A stretch of 60,000 nt of DNA, from positions 23,176,509 through 23,236,508 of the forward strand of contig NC_087064.1 in NCBI RefSeq assembly GCF_963678635.1. The letters are read 5' to 3'. Below, in pieces: positions 22,465 to 34,902 of this stretch. Numbering within the stretch: position 1 is the first letter of the stretch; every line of letters begins with the position of its first letter. The notes under the pieces are model-generated. The model was not told the origin of the DNA, did no database searches, and saw only the letters and a program-made list of their open reading frames with translations. The stretch comes from Symsagittifera roscoffensis (Eukaryota > Xenacoelomorpha > Acoela > Convolutidae). A program made the position numbers and the translations under genes.

Positions 22465-23015
22465 ATGGTTAGTTTGTTAGGCTGCAGTTTTATGTGCCGA
22501 TTCTGCAGCATTGCTCTTATTCTGACAACTTGCATTTGCAATCATTCATCATCGCCAGTCCCACTTACACACGCCAACATCGACACTCACCCATCAAATT
22601 CAGACTCATTATCCCCAGACAACAGCGCCAATTCAAATCACAGTAACAGTAGGAACAACATCCACCATCGTTCTCGCCACGTCATTGGCACCGAAAATAT
22701 TAAATCAAAAGAAAATAAGAAAAGAATCTTGGAAAGAAGGAGTTTATCGTCCCTAATTCTTACCTCCGCCGCTGATATGCATGAAACTAGTGGAAGCCAT
22801 GTTAATTCAGGGGGAGAATCTGCTGCTCCTGAAATTAGTATCATAACAGTACCCTTGCCTAAACTAGCTGACGACCCCAACGGGGAACAACTTCTGATTA
22901 AATTACAGAAACTCTCAAACCGCTCTGCTGCTGGTGGTCATGTGATCAAATACTACTCTGCTCCTGCTGCAGTCGAAGAGGAGAAAGGAGATAGATTAGA
23001 AGCGATGGCCTTGAG
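22465..23015 (+). CDS. Amine receptor exon 1: signal peptide and N-terminal ectodomain
   Basis: An ATG at 22465 with an in-frame TGA just upstream (22456) opens a 183-codon exon that ends TTGAG|gtgagt, a strong donor, in phase 2. Residues 1-25 (MVSLLGCSFMC followed by CSIALILTTCIC) look like a secretory signal. The rest is Ser/Asn/His-rich and then mixed, with N-glycosylation sequons such as NHSS and NRSA. No folded domain is recognised. Linkage to exon 2 rests on the donor, the matching phase and the similar low-complexity character. A separate upstream gene, or an alternative first exon, is possible because exon 2 also carries an ATG-initiated hydrophobic start. Confidence 0.6.
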
Positions 23016-23765
23016 GTGAGTTTAGTCAATCAAACCATTAGATATAATAGCCCACGCATTAATCTGTTTAGGGGATGGATTTGGACCCAATACAGGGATA
23101 TCAGCAAAGAGATAATAACTTAATCTCTACCTGCCTTCTGATGGCTTTTTTCGGCTTTTTAATTCCGCTAACTTGAACTAGCCCCCCAGCCTTTAGCAGA
23201 GTCAGACAAGGCCCATTATACAACAAACGGCTCTGCTCTATTTAGAATTCCCAAAAACCTCAATTGACTGTTTATTTGACTAGTTGACATATTTATATCT
23301 GTGTATTCACAACAAGTACCCTCAAATCAATCAAAACCGACTGAGTTAGTTACCTTTTGTTACTTTTATAGAACTTCAATTTTGAAAAGCTACAAAAGGT
23401 CAAGGACTAGCTGACTAGCACAGGCCTGACTAGAGAACGAGAAAAAATGCCACCCTCCAGTTGCCAGAACTTTTGTTGTTTGGAAACTTACTTTATTTCC
23501 CAAACAGAATGAACTTTGGTCTAGAGTGGTCTTTTTGTTACGAATTTATAGATACCTAAGAACTTTTGTTGCGAATTGAGAGTGGTATAATAATGCAGCC
23601 AGTTCAGGTACGATTGGGTCGTGAAGTCAATTTATTTTTTCTCAGTTTTGAGCAATATTTGTTAGAAATGTTTCCGTTTTGAGATTGGATTGCCTTAATT
23701 TCAATTTTGATCTGTTTCGCTTTCAAAGAAAATCGTTTCATCACCTTTTAAATTTGAAAAAAAAA

Positions 23766-23880
23766 ATATTTCCCCCCTTTGAACTATTTTGAGATATTCA
23801 TTTTTGGCTGTCTGACCCTAAAAATTTTCCAAAGGCGCCTTCGGTGCCAACCTATACTAATTTTGAGGGCCCGCATTGGA
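23766..23880 (+). repeat. hAT-like MITE fragment in intron 1
   Basis: Internal piece of the CAGGGGCGG family: CATTTTTGGCTGTCTGACCC, AAAGGCGCCTTCGGTGCCAA and TTTTGAGGGCCCGC correspond to 42600-42685 of the complete copy. Both ends are missing. Confidence 0.6.
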
Positions 23881-23889
23881 GTTCCATGA

Positions 23890-24082
23890 TTAAAAACCGA
23901 TTCTAGTTGAGTTTCGTTCTCAGTGTCCACAAAGATGAAATAAAAAATCAGTTATAATCAATCAAAAACGGATTATACTATTACTATATTTCGAGGCAAC
24001 AAAAGCCATAATTAATCCAATATAATTGATTCGTTATCACTTTTGTGGACACTGACAAGGAAACTCAAGTATAATCGATTTT
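23890..24082. mobile_element. Foldback/MITE-like element with ~55-bp inverted arms
   Basis: The left arm contains CTAGTTGAGTTTCGTTCT then CAGTGTCCACAAAGATGA. The right arm is its reverse complement with few mismatches (TCACTTTTGTGGACACTG, then ACAAGGAAACTCAAGTATAA). The short central part is rich in ATTATAATC-type words. It is about 190 bp and non-coding. No clean target duplication is seen. Confidence 0.6.
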
Positions 24083-24243
24083 TTTTCTTTTTATTGAGAT
24101 GCGAATTTCAACGCACATAAAATCTTTTCAACTTTTTAAACTAAAGTTCATTACTTATTGTTTAACTTTTTTCTGCGCAACTTTGATTTTTGTTACTGTT
24201 ATTATGTTACTCGATATCTCATTTTCTTCCCCTCACACCAGAA

Positions 24244-24374
24244 CCACACCCCCCCCCCCCCTCCACACACACCTGACCACCTGAGACATCCCCCACCTGA
24301 ACCACTCAAGGGGGGGGGGGTGGTTCAGGTGGGGGATGTCTGAGGTAGTCAGGGGGGGGGGGGTGGTAGGTGTG
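24244..24374. repeat. Long GC-rich inverted repeat with homopolymer C/G runs
   Basis: CACCTGACCACCTGAGACAT and CCCCCACCTGAACCAC on the left are mirrored by GTGGTTCAGGTGGGGG and ATGTCTGAGGTAGTCAG on the right, across a loop of only about 15 bases containing a G-run. The arms continue outward as a C-run and CCACAC against a G-run and GTGTGG, over about 55-60 bp. Such a sequence can extrude as a hairpin and stands out in this AT-rich intron. Confidence 0.75.
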
Positions 24375-24499
24375 GGCTGGGGGCAAAAGGGGTAAACCTT
24401 GAGATGGGGGCTGTAAAGGAGTAAAGGCGCAGAAAAATTTGTCAAATAGTGTTTTTATTATAGTAAATTGGGAGAGCAAAGAAAATCAATTTCGTCAGA

Positions 24500-24568
24500 A
24501 AAAATTTTCGACATTTTTTTCTTGAAAACCCGCCTCCCTCCTCGAAAAAATCCTAGATCCGCCCCTTT
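24500..24568 (+). repeat. hAT-like MITE right-end fragment
   Basis: AAAATTTTCGACATTTTTTTC followed by ATCCTAGATCCGCCCC matches the right end of the CAGGGGCGG family. The final bases have diverged. Confidence 0.55.
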
Positions 24569-24844
24569 GATGATGTAGAAGTAGCAGCAAGGATCCGACC
24601 ATATTAATGAACGCAGATATAATTTAAAATTTCCTTACTTTTTTTTGGTATAATTTTGATCGCGCTTTTGAGGCTTTTAAAAAAATTTAGAGAAAATGTT
24701 TATTTTCTCGTTTAGGCAACTTTAGGTAAAAGAGACTGAAAAATTTGGCTCAACAGACTTTTTAGAAAAATTTATTTATTTGTCTTTTTATTCCTGAAGC
24801 CAAAAAACTATGAACATTTTTTATCCTATCGTGTTAAGGAAGAT

Positions 24845-24895
24845 TACTGCGGTCGGAATTTGCAATACTTGCACAACATCCGGCCATCTGGCTTA
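24845..24895 (+). repeat. R2 terminal fragment
   Basis: GGTCGGAATTTGCAATACTT, then GCACAACATCCGGCCATC, resembles the R2 end (hairpin, then CCGGATATCC), with mutations in the stem. Confidence 0.4.
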
Positions 24896-26429
24896 CGATT
24901 GGGTCAACTGATCATTTGATTTGATTCAATTATCCACTGATTGGTACCTTTATTACCTTTTTTGTTGAACGGATTTTTTTCCATTCCCAGTTTTTTTTCA
25001 TACATTTATTGCTTCGATTATATATTTCGACATCCTTATGTTGTTACTGAACAAGTAAAATAATGTAGAGATATGAAGAGAGGGTTTTAGTCGTTCACAC
25101 AGTTTATGCTCGATAAGCAAACTGAAAAACAGACAAGCTTAAGAAAATACTGAGAAAAAAGCGGATGCAATTAATGAACTTAGTCCCTCCTTTTCCGCTC
25201 AGATATTCCTGAGAAAAAAATTCTTGCATAATTTCCTCGGTTACATATAAAAAACAAATCGCAAGCCAACCGATAAAATTCTGGTTTGAACAAAAAATAA
25301 TGTTCGACCATCGTTTTGACTGTTGTTTAATTGGCCCGCAATAATTAAATTGTTGATGATTTTTTTGCTCGTTCAATTTTCTTCATTTTTATCTAATTAT
25401 TGCTGACTTCAATTCTCAGTCAAAAGCAGGTATGTTTAATGTTTTGAGTCATTAAAAATCAGAGTGACTATATTTTTTATTATTTAATTTGAAGTTGAAA
25501 TATATACACGATGGTTTTCTATTCGAGGGTTGGAGGTTAGTTCGAGACCACCCAAGCATACAAAATTCAAGAACACCCAAGCATACTCTTCATACGAATT
25601 ATACCATTATACCGAGCTGCGGTGCATGCCATTAACCATGAATTTCCATTAATCGAAATTTTTTAATATAGGTTTTTCTTTTTGGGCCACTTAGTGCATA
25701 AGATCCCCGAGCTGGAACAATTAGTAACAAGGAGGGTTTTCTCAATTCAAATGCTTTTTATCGGTTGTCTGTTTGATTACCTGGAGAATTTTTTTATTCC
25801 GTGTCTAAAACTTTTTACGATTTTGTCATTAAGATGGTATTAGTGTATTTTTTTACTATTAAAATTGTATGACCAATATTTTTGCTGTCATAGCAGGTTG
25901 TTTTCAAAAGTTCCCAATGAAACTTATAGTCTTAGTTTTTAATCTCAAAACAAATTCTGTTCTCAAGTGAGCAAATTGCCCAGATGCTCAAAAATTTCAA
26001 AAGCTATATTATACACAGCTGTTTTATCTGGTTTCCTTGCTTGCTTTTCTTTTTAAATATAAGTTACTGAATTTTCTTTTTAAATAGAAGTTGCTATTAG
26101 CAAAAAATATAAGCAAATTATGTGTTTTTTTTTGCTCCGATTATCAAATTCCTTGTTTTTTTCTAAAACCGCTCGAGAAATCGTGTGTGTTTTGTATTTC
26201 TAAATTCAGATATTCTGTGAATTTGTCATTATCCAAGATAACTGCGTTAAAACACAAGCAAGAGAACATCGGAAGACAAAAAAAAACAAATCTACAGTTT
26301 CATAGTTTATGGAAACTTTTAGTCTTACAAGTCGTTACAATAAAAAATTGGGTCCAAACTATTTCATAGAATGGAGAAAATGCTAGTTATATATGTTTCA
26401 GATAATTTCTAAGTTCATGATGCGCAATG

Positions 26430-26752
26430 GTTGATTTAGGGAGGGAGTTTGATTTAAGGAGGGAGTTTGGAATCCTTTCAGGATTTTGATCCCTGATTAG
26501 CCAAAGGGACCCCCCTCTGGTACTGTTTTATTACCTGCATTTTTGGCTGACTGACCTTACAAGCTTTCTAAGTCACCTTTGGCGCCAATGTTTTTTAATG
26601 TGGGCGCTGTAAAAACAAGATTTTTGGTCAAAACTGTCCAAAAACATCCTAAATACGAGTTTTTTCAAAAATTCGGCTGAGGTCTTATTAGTGATTAGGA
26701 GAACTCGGAAAAACAGTTTGGTCGACCTCTTATAAGCCTAGATCCGCCCCTG
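26430..26752 (+). mobile_element. hAT-like MITE copy in intron 1
   Basis: This carries family landmarks in order: CCAAAGGGACCCCCCTCTGG, TTTTTGGCTGACTGACC, TTTGGCGCCAATG, TTGGTCGACCTC and the right end CCTAGATCCGCCCCTG. The left end (TGGTTGATTTAGGGAGG) is diverged. A target duplication is not clear. Confidence 0.65.
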
Positions 26753-27473
26753 ATGAAATGTATCGAAAAGTGAACTGTATATCTAGCGTTTATGTCAACC
26801 CAAACATCTTATTTATTTTTGGTTTTTATAATCGGTTAAAATAGGCAGAATGTTTGCTTGTTCAACGCGGAAAATTTTTTCCAGTTTGACTTCCACGCGC
26901 AGTTTTTTTTTTCATCGAATTAAACTATCTTCGGTCAAATCACACACATTTTTGGTTGAGCCAATTGGAACTTAAATTGCAAACCTCAACTTGGGATTGA
27001 ATGTTGAACATCAGTCTTCATTTCAATTGTGTCTGTTTTTCATTATCAACAAGAGCTCTTCGGAAACTCCGGAGATGTTCTGTTTCCAATTTCATTCAAA
27101 ATTGAAACGACCAAATGGTTTTCATTAAGATACGGTTCATTTCACCATATGTAAGTACCAAATGAACTGTGATTTCATAATGAGCTCCAACTAAGCTTTT
27201 TCTGTCCTAAAACTGTTAGTACACCCTAGTAGAAAGACATATTTCATGATATTTTTCTCTTTTTTTTCAGTTCTTAGGGGCTGATTTTTCTGCAGTAGTA
27301 ATCGAAAACCTTAAATCCAGCAGAGTAAAGAAAATTGACAGGGGATTGAGGTCGGACGCAAATTGTTATGTTAGATAAGATAATTTCTGAGGAGAGAAAT
27401 ATTATCTGAAATTGAAATTGGGTTTTGAGAGGAGATTTTGGTTGTGATGGTCCGATTGTGATTTCAACTTAGA

Positions 27474-27515
27474 AACACACACACACACATAGAGAGAGAG
27501 AGAGAGAGAGAGAGA
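27474..27515. repeat. Compound (CA)n(GA)n microsatellite
   Basis: An alternating CA tract of about 16 bp is followed by about 26 bp of alternating GA. Confidence 0.9.
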
Positions 27516-27907
27516 ACAATTTGAAGTGCATGAATAACTTTAGAGTCTACAATTAGTCCGTTTTTGCATAAGCACCATTTTCTGATTCCTATGACAAACC
27601 CTACCTCATTATAAAGACCCGCTTTAAAATAACACTTTCCCATTGTTTAACTTTTCCAGCTCAATGGCGATTTATAATATGTTTGAACAGAGTAATTATG
27701 CAACATCTGAGCACAACGCGTAATTAGGTAAGTTAAATATACGCAACCATCAATCCACAGTCCATTCATAATAGTTTACGTCCCGTTTTTCGACTCTCTC
27801 CCCCACAAGATATACACATACCACTACATAAAAACTCAATTTTACAATTTTACCTTGGAACAGTGGTTTTCAAAATGAATGAACTGTGTGAATTAAAAAA
27901 AGTATTT

Positions 27908-28192
27908 CTCAGGGATTCGACACCCTGCTGACCCAAAGGGTCCCCTCTTTGGTACTATTTAAGAAATCCCTTTTTGGCTGATCGACCCTAAAATTTTTCT
28001 AAAATTGGCTTTTTTGACCTGTTTTTCAAAATATTGCCTGCGGTGCCAAAAATTTGGCCAAAACAGCGTCTTGTTAGTGCTTTAGGAGAGCTGGGAAAAT
28101 CAATTTGCTCTGCCTAAAAAAAAGGTCGTCAATATTTTCAAAAATTTTTGAAAATTGGCCTCCCCCTCCAGAAAATCTTAGATCCGCCTCAG
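27908..28192 (+). mobile_element. hAT-like MITE copy, left end missing
   Basis: This begins at CAGGGATTCGACACCCTGC and carries CCCAAAGGGTCCCCTCTTTGG, TTGCCTGCGGTGCC and AAAAAAGGTCGTC. It ends TTAGATCCGCCTCAG, immediately followed by a TA microsatellite. Confidence 0.65.
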
Positions 28193-28194
28193 TA

Positions 28195-28240
<46 letters not shown>
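28193..28240. repeat. (TA)n microsatellite
   Basis: Forty bases of uninterrupted TA alternation (28201-28240), with a slightly imperfect lead-in. It abuts the right end of a hAT-like MITE. Confidence 0.9.
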
Positions 28241-28243
<3 letters not shown>

Positions 28244-29649
28244 TTTTTACAAAAATTTTATCACTTGCATTTTCTCCGAATTATGACTTGAATTTTTGTT
28301 CAGTTAACTCAGATCTACGAAAAATGTCTCGTCGAGAAATACAAAATAAATCCGTTTTTCAGAGTTCAAGGAGAAAGTGAATACTTATTCAAATAGAAAA
28401 CTCTTACTTTTGATTTGTAACAAATTTAGTAACAACAAATTTTTCAAATAATAAATTTTCAATAAATTTTTACTTATTATAATAACTTTTTCAAAAAAAA
28501 AAATTTTTTTTTTTTCGTTTTTTTTCCAAAAAGCTACCCTGAAAGTAACATCTCAAAAAACAGAACGTCAAATTGGTTCTCACAAAAGTTCGGGTTAGTT
28601 CTCATGCAAAAAAAAACGCTTTTCATATAAATTCATACACAAAAAAAGGCTTCATCATACAATTTCATCCTTGAAGTCGACGGAAAAATGGTTATCACAC
28701 AAATTCCGAACCTGAAAACTGGAGTATTTACATAAAAGTAATTTTCTTCTTTCTAGACGCAACATCACTTCTATTCTCAAAAATTTTTATTTCCAGTCCA
28801 AGTGAAAAAAAATTACAATGTTTTCTGAAACGTAGTCCAAACTCAAGTTTTCACATAGAAGAGACAAAAATGACCATGAAACATTTTGTCTGAAATCAGA
28901 CTGATATTTTTTTTGATTTTGTTTTGTAAGATAAGCTTTATGCTGTTGCAAAAACATGCCGCAATTTTCAACCACTAAATTTTTCAAAGTAAAAAATTTT
29001 CAGCTATACACTAAAAACTAATGTTCTTAGTTAAAATTCTATAAAAAACGTTTAATTTATGTTTGATGGAGATTATGCACTGGCAAATAATCCGTGAAAA
29101 ATCGTCAGCTTGATTAGAAGGTGTTTCAAAAGAAAAAATTTGTTTTGAATTTTTGAAAAAAAAACGAAAAAAGTGAGCGCAGTTAGAAAAAACATAAACT
29201 TTTTTTGCAGTTTTAAAACAATACTGGTCAGCCCATATATATGCATTAACAACTATATTCATATAGTTCTTCACACTAGCAAACTTTAGTGATGTACTGT
29301 TATAGTACGACTATTTTTTTTCTAAACTAATCGCAAATATTGGTGCCGCTTTTGGGGCATCTTTACAGCTTTTAATAGCATGTGCTTTGACAGTAAAAAA
29401 TTAACACATTACTTTTTTCTCATTGTTCAAAAAACTATTTGCTTCAAATATCAGTAAAACAAAAAAACTCTATTTTAGAAATTTTCCAATTCAATATTTC
29501 TCTTAAAATTTTTGAAATATTTTTAGAAATAATTTGGTACTATGCTTTTGAATTTACTAATAGCAAAGTTAGCCTGGATGTCTTCAGTTTTTCCTGCATC
29601 GCATTGGCAATTTATAAGCATTTGTAACCGCTTTATTTGTGATTAGTGT

Positions 29650-29720
29650 TTGTTGGTTCATGGCAGAGCGGAGACTCTGAGTTTCTAGGGATCAGGTTCG
29701 ATATTGTCAGTTAGTAAAGT
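29650..29720 (+). pseudogene. Possible tRNA-like fragment
   Basis: The A-box-like ATGGCAGAGCGGAGAC is followed about 35 bases later by the B-box-like CAGGTTCGATATT. No cloverleaf can be drawn with confidence, so a tRNA-derived repeat or chance similarity are both possible. Confidence 0.25.
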
Positions 29721-30158
29721 TTTACTAATTCGAGGCTTATTTCCATTTTTTCTTTTTTTTCACTTTGCAAAGCTGTTTTTCTGTCATTTTCTCATAAGTG
29801 TTTGCAAAGCATAGCTTCGACTCTATGTAAAAATTTCCGTACGTATGGTGTTACATATATTTGTATGACAACAAAAGTTTCTTTTACAGAATTTGTATGA
29901 ATAGAGGTTTTGGTCAAGCGGGGCTAGTAATTTTTCAGATATATTATAAACTTTTACCTAGTTCAGAACACTTTAATAACAAATTTTTCTTCTCACATTA
30001 TGATCACTCGTAGAAGTTGGCTTTAATTATTATTTTTTTGCCAAATGTAATCATTGTGGATTTTTATCTAGCAAAGGTTTTCTACTACCCTAAAAACTTA
30101 AAAATCGATGAAAGCGACTCAACGAAAAAAATGAACTTTTGAAAGGCTTACGCATATG

Positions 30159-31035
30159 CCCACACTGGTGTTTCATGGAAATATCAAGGTTTTTATAATG
30201 ACTCTCCACAGTTTTTTTGAAACATCGGTAAAAATAGATTAAAATGGATTAGAATCTACTTTAATCGATTATAATAGATTATAATTTATTACGAAAGATT
30301 TTTTTTCAGCTGGTTTATAATTTTCAAATAGAGGGTAGTGTTTTCACAAATTGACAGTTACACTTGGCTTACACGTTTCATTTGAAAATCGCAAAAAATT
30401 AGACTAAACTTGGCAGATAAAATTTTACTCCTTTTATTTCGTTGAATACTTTTTGTTTCTCAAATTTTGTTGATCCTGTGTTGCACCTGCCTTTATTCAA
30501 TTTACTTCTCTCCTAGCTTCAATTTTTATGGTATGGGGAGAAATTTTAGGGGTGGGGGACAAAAATTGTATGGATGGTAAACTAGGGGAGGCTATAAACG
30601 TAAAGGGGGTAAGAAGGGTATGCAGTTAGGCGGAAGGGTGTAGGGTGTTTCTTTGTAGGGGGATTGTTTGGGGTCGTGGAGAATGTGGGTGTCTGAAAGT
30701 ATTTCTGTATGTCGAACATTATTGAGGAAGAGGTATTGTAAACATGGAGGAACATGTTCTTTCGGGTTCTAATTTTGCAGAAAGCGGCAAAAATAGAGTA
30801 AAAAATTCAAAAAAAATCAAGTTGCAAAAAAAATCAAGTTTCATATATTTTTCGACAAAAAACAATCAATTTAATGAAACCAAAAATGGATTAATTGAAT
30901 GCTAAATATATTTGATTATAATCCCTAAAAATCCATTTTCATGATTAGAAGGGTCAAGAAAATCGAATATATGGGTTAAATTTTTTTACCAAAACAACCC
31001 AATATAATCAATTTTCCATGAAACTCTAGTGCGGG
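30159..31035. mobile_element. Candidate DNA transposon relic with ~23-bp inverted termini
   Basis: The left terminus CCCACACTGGTGTTTCATGG is mirrored at the right by CCATGAAACTCTAGTGCGGG (about 20 of 23 positions including the adjoining AAA/TTT). Inside the termini are AATCGATTATAATAGATT-type words, a G-rich block at 30530-30700 and no coding frame. A target duplication is not evident. It would be a non-autonomous element in intron 1. Confidence 0.5.
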
Positions 31036-31136
31036 AAAACTTTGAAGTTGCAGAATACCGCGGAAAATCTGAGTATTTTAGGAAATTTGAGCAAACCAAA
31101 AAAATTTTTGATTGGCAATTGTTAGTTTTCGATCGT

Positions 31137-31215
31137 TCTTGAGGTATGTTTCGACCGTGCTCTAGGTATGTTTCGACCATACTCGACTGGATTTCGATAT
31201 GTTTAGATCGTGCTC
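31137..31215. repeat. Imperfect short tandem repeat (GTATGTTTCGACCGTGCTC type)
   Basis: Three to four degraded copies of a unit of about 25 bp, including GGTATGTTTCGACCGTGCTC and GGTATGTTTCGACCATACTC. Confidence 0.45.
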
Positions 31216-32875
31216 GTGGTATGTTTTGAGTTTGTGCTCGACTCAAACCCCAGTCTCGACCATTATATTTTGGTCGACACTGATATGTGCTTGAGTTTGA
31301 AAGCGGAAACATTAAGTGAGCACCTTGACCCAAGTGGCAAACACTGAAACACTGACACTGAATGGAGCGGTTCTGCTTCGAGACTACTTAGCTTTGCAAT
31401 ATAACGATTTCAATTGTAAGCAGTGTATTTTCGTATTTTTGGACAAGTAAGTACGTGTTGCCGTTTTTTTTCAAGATGCAAAACTTGACTTAATTCATTT
31501 TTCATCAAGCAATTATTTTTTATCTATTTTTTTTATTTGTATTGAACTGTAGAGAACCCCCCTCTCCGCCCCTGCTCCCACCCCAAATTCAATTTAAACC
31601 CTTCTTCCCCAGTTTGTTCCCCCAGTTAACATATCTCTGGTTAGGAAACTGTAAGGTGAGGAAGTTGGGTGGTAAACTTTAATAAAAATGGAGATGGGGT
31701 CGGTTGAACGTGTTTGAAATTTATATCTATAAAAATTTCATACAATTTCTTGCAAAGTTTGCAAAGTTTGCTCTATTAATCGAATTAGTTATAAAACGAA
31801 AACGAATGATAATTGGCGCGGGTGGTCCTCGCCATAAAAAAAATTTTGCTTGCAGTTCACTTTCGGGCGCTTGTTTTTCATAGCTTGCATTCATCATAAT
31901 CTATAACTCAGAAATATTTTAAAACAAGGATAGCCGGTGATTGTGCAAGTAGTACAGAGTGTTCCGACCACGCTTAAAAATTACAAAAAAAACGTTTGTC
32001 CGAATAGTGTCGTTTTTTCGGCTTGGTGTGATAAACAAATCCGAGCGAAAAAGTATGGGCATAAGTTTGGGCATTTTCTTCAGTCATATAAAATATGCAA
32101 ATTCAAAAACAACTACTCAAATAAAGAGAAAAACAAAAATAATTTTTAAAAAGGGTTGAAAGTTTTTTTATAACTTTTCAGAAATTTTTTCCCAAATTTT
32201 TAAGTTTTTGATTCCTAAGATGAAGCCAAAACTCTATAAACTAACTTCGTTAGAGTAAAACTAATTTTTCAAGGCTTAAATTAAGCATAAATAAGCTAAT
32301 GTAAGCTTGCTCATTCGCTCAAAAATGTCGAAATTCCAAAATTTTAAACCGGTCTTTCTTGACACCGAGAAAATTTTCAAAAAGTTTTTTGATGTAGTTC
32401 GAATCATGACTGAATGGGCTTTAATATGATAAATCACTCAACTCAGTGCAACGATTGGTTGTGGTACCTGATGTTGCGTGGAAAACAAACAAAAAGAAAA
32501 ACAAACACCCCGAAAGCAAATTTCCTCCCCATTTTCAATGTTCGGAACAAAAATAACGATACTACAGGAACACAAAAAAGTAGAAAAAGGAGAAACACTC
32601 TCAATTTATGAATCTCAAAAATATACGATTACAATCTGAAGGTATTTACGAAACTTATTTTTCTAGATTTTTAGCAAGTTTGTTTTGAGAACAGATATTT
32701 TGGAGAAAAAGAGCAATAAATTGTTTTTCGGGCAGTTATGGAATTTTTATTTTATAAAATTTTTTAGAACAGACATCAAAATTACTAGAAACTTAGCGTC
32801 CCGAAGCGAAACAACTTTTTATGGACGCGCAAAATTTTGCATTTTTATCTGGGGAACTCCGAGACACATCTTTGA

Positions 32876-32960
32876 ACAAGACTGCTCGTATATCAGGACA
32901 AAACGCTGAATGTTCTGACTGTCCTCTAATTGGTCTCGAATAGTTTTTGAAAACATTGGA
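32876..32960 (-). repeat. R1 terminal fragment
   Basis: AAGACTGCTCGTATATCAGG then GCTGAATGTTCTGACTGTCC and TAATTGGTCTCGAAT match the stem-loop end of R1 in reverse orientation. The hairpin itself is partly lost. Confidence 0.55.
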
Positions 32961-33602
32961 AAACTATTAATTTTGGACAATATCGAAGATCAAGTGTGAA
33001 AATATCAGTCATACGAAATTAATACGACCCACTAGCTAGCCTCAATTCAATTTGGAGCAATTTTGTTCTGCGGGATTTTTTGCTACGCATAAATAATTCG
33101 CGTTACGTTTTCAGCAATATGAATAAAATCTTCAAAGCGCGAATAAAATAGTGCAAATCATGGCCAAATTTTCTATTTTCAAACTTCCAGAACTTTGATT
33201 CGGGGAGTCAATATCTTCAATAGAGTATAAGTTTTTTGTTAAAAAATTTTTCTTCAATATCCAAACATTGACTGAGTAAAAAACCACACCAAGCATAATT
33301 ATCTCGTTTTCTCCCAAAGTCGGAAAAACAGGCCAAATTTCCACCAAAGTTACTGCTTTCCAACATGTTGTGGAATCCACAAATAATTTCCATCTGACGT
33401 AAATTGTCAGACCATTAAATTTTGTGCTATATTTAAATCAAAGCTATCAAAGCTATGTTTAAGTAGTTTGGTTTTGAATTGCACGTTATCAAAGGCATCC
33501 GAAAAGAATACAGAAAAAAGTTTTTATTCGCGTATTCCGAGACAATGTTCCTTTCAACTTAGTCGCGGAATCCGAATTTTACGCCCAAAGGCATAGTTAT
33601 TG

Positions 33603-34085
33603 TTCCGACTTTCGTAACAAAAGTAACTGAATATCTGTGCTTGGGGTGGTGTTTTTTTTCTTCAGACAAAATACGACTTTTTAATTAGCTATTTTTGACG
33701 GAATTTGTTTAATATCATTCAAAAGGTATTTTTGCCTTGAGCTTAAAATTGAAAAGATATTTCACCTGTGATCATTTTTTGTAACGTAATGGGGGTTTAA
33801 AAATTGCCATTTTGGTCATTTTGGGAATTAACGCGTAAGCGGAGAAAATCGTTCCAAATTGGTTGAAGTAAGCTTATTTGCCATAATTGATTTGTTACTC
33901 GGTGCAAAGTCTATCACTTTGTACTTTAAATATCGTGTGGGGAGATGCTTTTCACAAAAAATTCTAAACTAAAAAAAAATAATATTTTTTTTGACGTTCA
34001 GTTTTTGCAAGTTATTGATGATTCATAGACCTTAAAAGGCAGTCGCAAAATTTAGGGCTTCGCCCTGATACGAGCAGTCTTGTTG
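33603..34085 (+). repeat. Dispersed repeat family R1, full-length copy (forward)
   Basis: This begins TTCCGACTTTCGTAACAAAA and carries GTGATCATTTTTTGTAACG, TTAACGCGTAAGCGG and TGTGGGGAGATG. It ends with the stem-loop AGGGCTTCGCCCTGATACGA and GCAGTCTTGT. Same order and length as the reversed copy at 11019-11546. It sits in intron 1. Confidence 0.7.
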
Positions 34086-34631
34086 TACATATAGTTCGAT
34101 TTTAGTTCTAAAAACATGATTGGATAACATTAGTTCCACTGAACCTCTTTACACTTCTCCGTCAATTGAATTTGATGTTTCGTGGGGAACTAAATATTTT
34201 TTTTTAAATGCACTACTCAATTAATTCTAATCTATGAGAATTACATGATAAGCTTTTTTCAGAACCATTATATGAATATTGTAACTAGCTTTTTTGGTGT
34301 AAAAAGGTCAAAATGGGTATAATAAAAACTGAAGTAGAAAAGCAATTTACATTTGTTGCCTCTGATTTGAGTTCCAATTGACACCCTGTCCAAATCTGCC
34401 CTTTTTCAGCTCTTTTCATGTCGCCCGTTCTAATTTCCTTCACTCCAATAAATTTACCCATGTCTCTTTCCTCTGTTTGCCCCACGCGCCTAGTGAAGTT
34501 GCGCTGACAGTTTCTAGTCTCGATGATTAATTAACCAGCCGCGCTGACTTAACGGCAGTAAGTAAACGCTTGACAGTAAGTAAACGCTTATTTTTTCTCT
34601 CTATCAATTCCGGTCGAAAACGTTTTACTGA

Positions 34632-34902
34632 CAGGGGCGGATCTAGGATTTTCTCGGGGGGGGGGGGCGGATTTTCAAAAAAGTTTCGAAAATTTTGACG
34701 ACCTTTTTTTGTCGACCAAATTGAGCTCTCCTAATGCACTAAAAAGACGCTGTTTTGGCCAAATTTTCTGCGCCACAGGCAAATTTTGAAAAAAAAAATG
34801 AAAAAAAAAGGTTAAAAAAGCCGTTTTGGGCACGGTTAAAAAAGCCGTTAAAAAAATGTAGGGCCAAAAATGGATTTCTTAAAAAGTACCAAAGGGGGGA
34901 CC
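34632..34902 (-). mobile_element. hAT-like MITE copy, one end intact
   Basis: This starts with the intact terminus CAGGGGCGGATCTAGGATTT and a G-run, then TTTTTGTCGACCAAATTGAG, TTCTGCGCCACAGGC and ACCAAAGGGGGGACC. The far terminus is missing. Confidence 0.65.

Noticed and set aside
22638-22880. Antisense open frame across receptor exon 1
   Set aside because: Shadow of the coding exon on the other strand.
27474-28240. Regulatory or CRISPR-like repeats
   Set aside because: These are simple CA/GA and TA microsatellites; there are no spacer-separated repeats anywhere in the window.
29650-29720. Functional tRNA gene
   Set aside because: Box-like words are present, but no cloverleaf with paired acceptor and T stems can be drawn.
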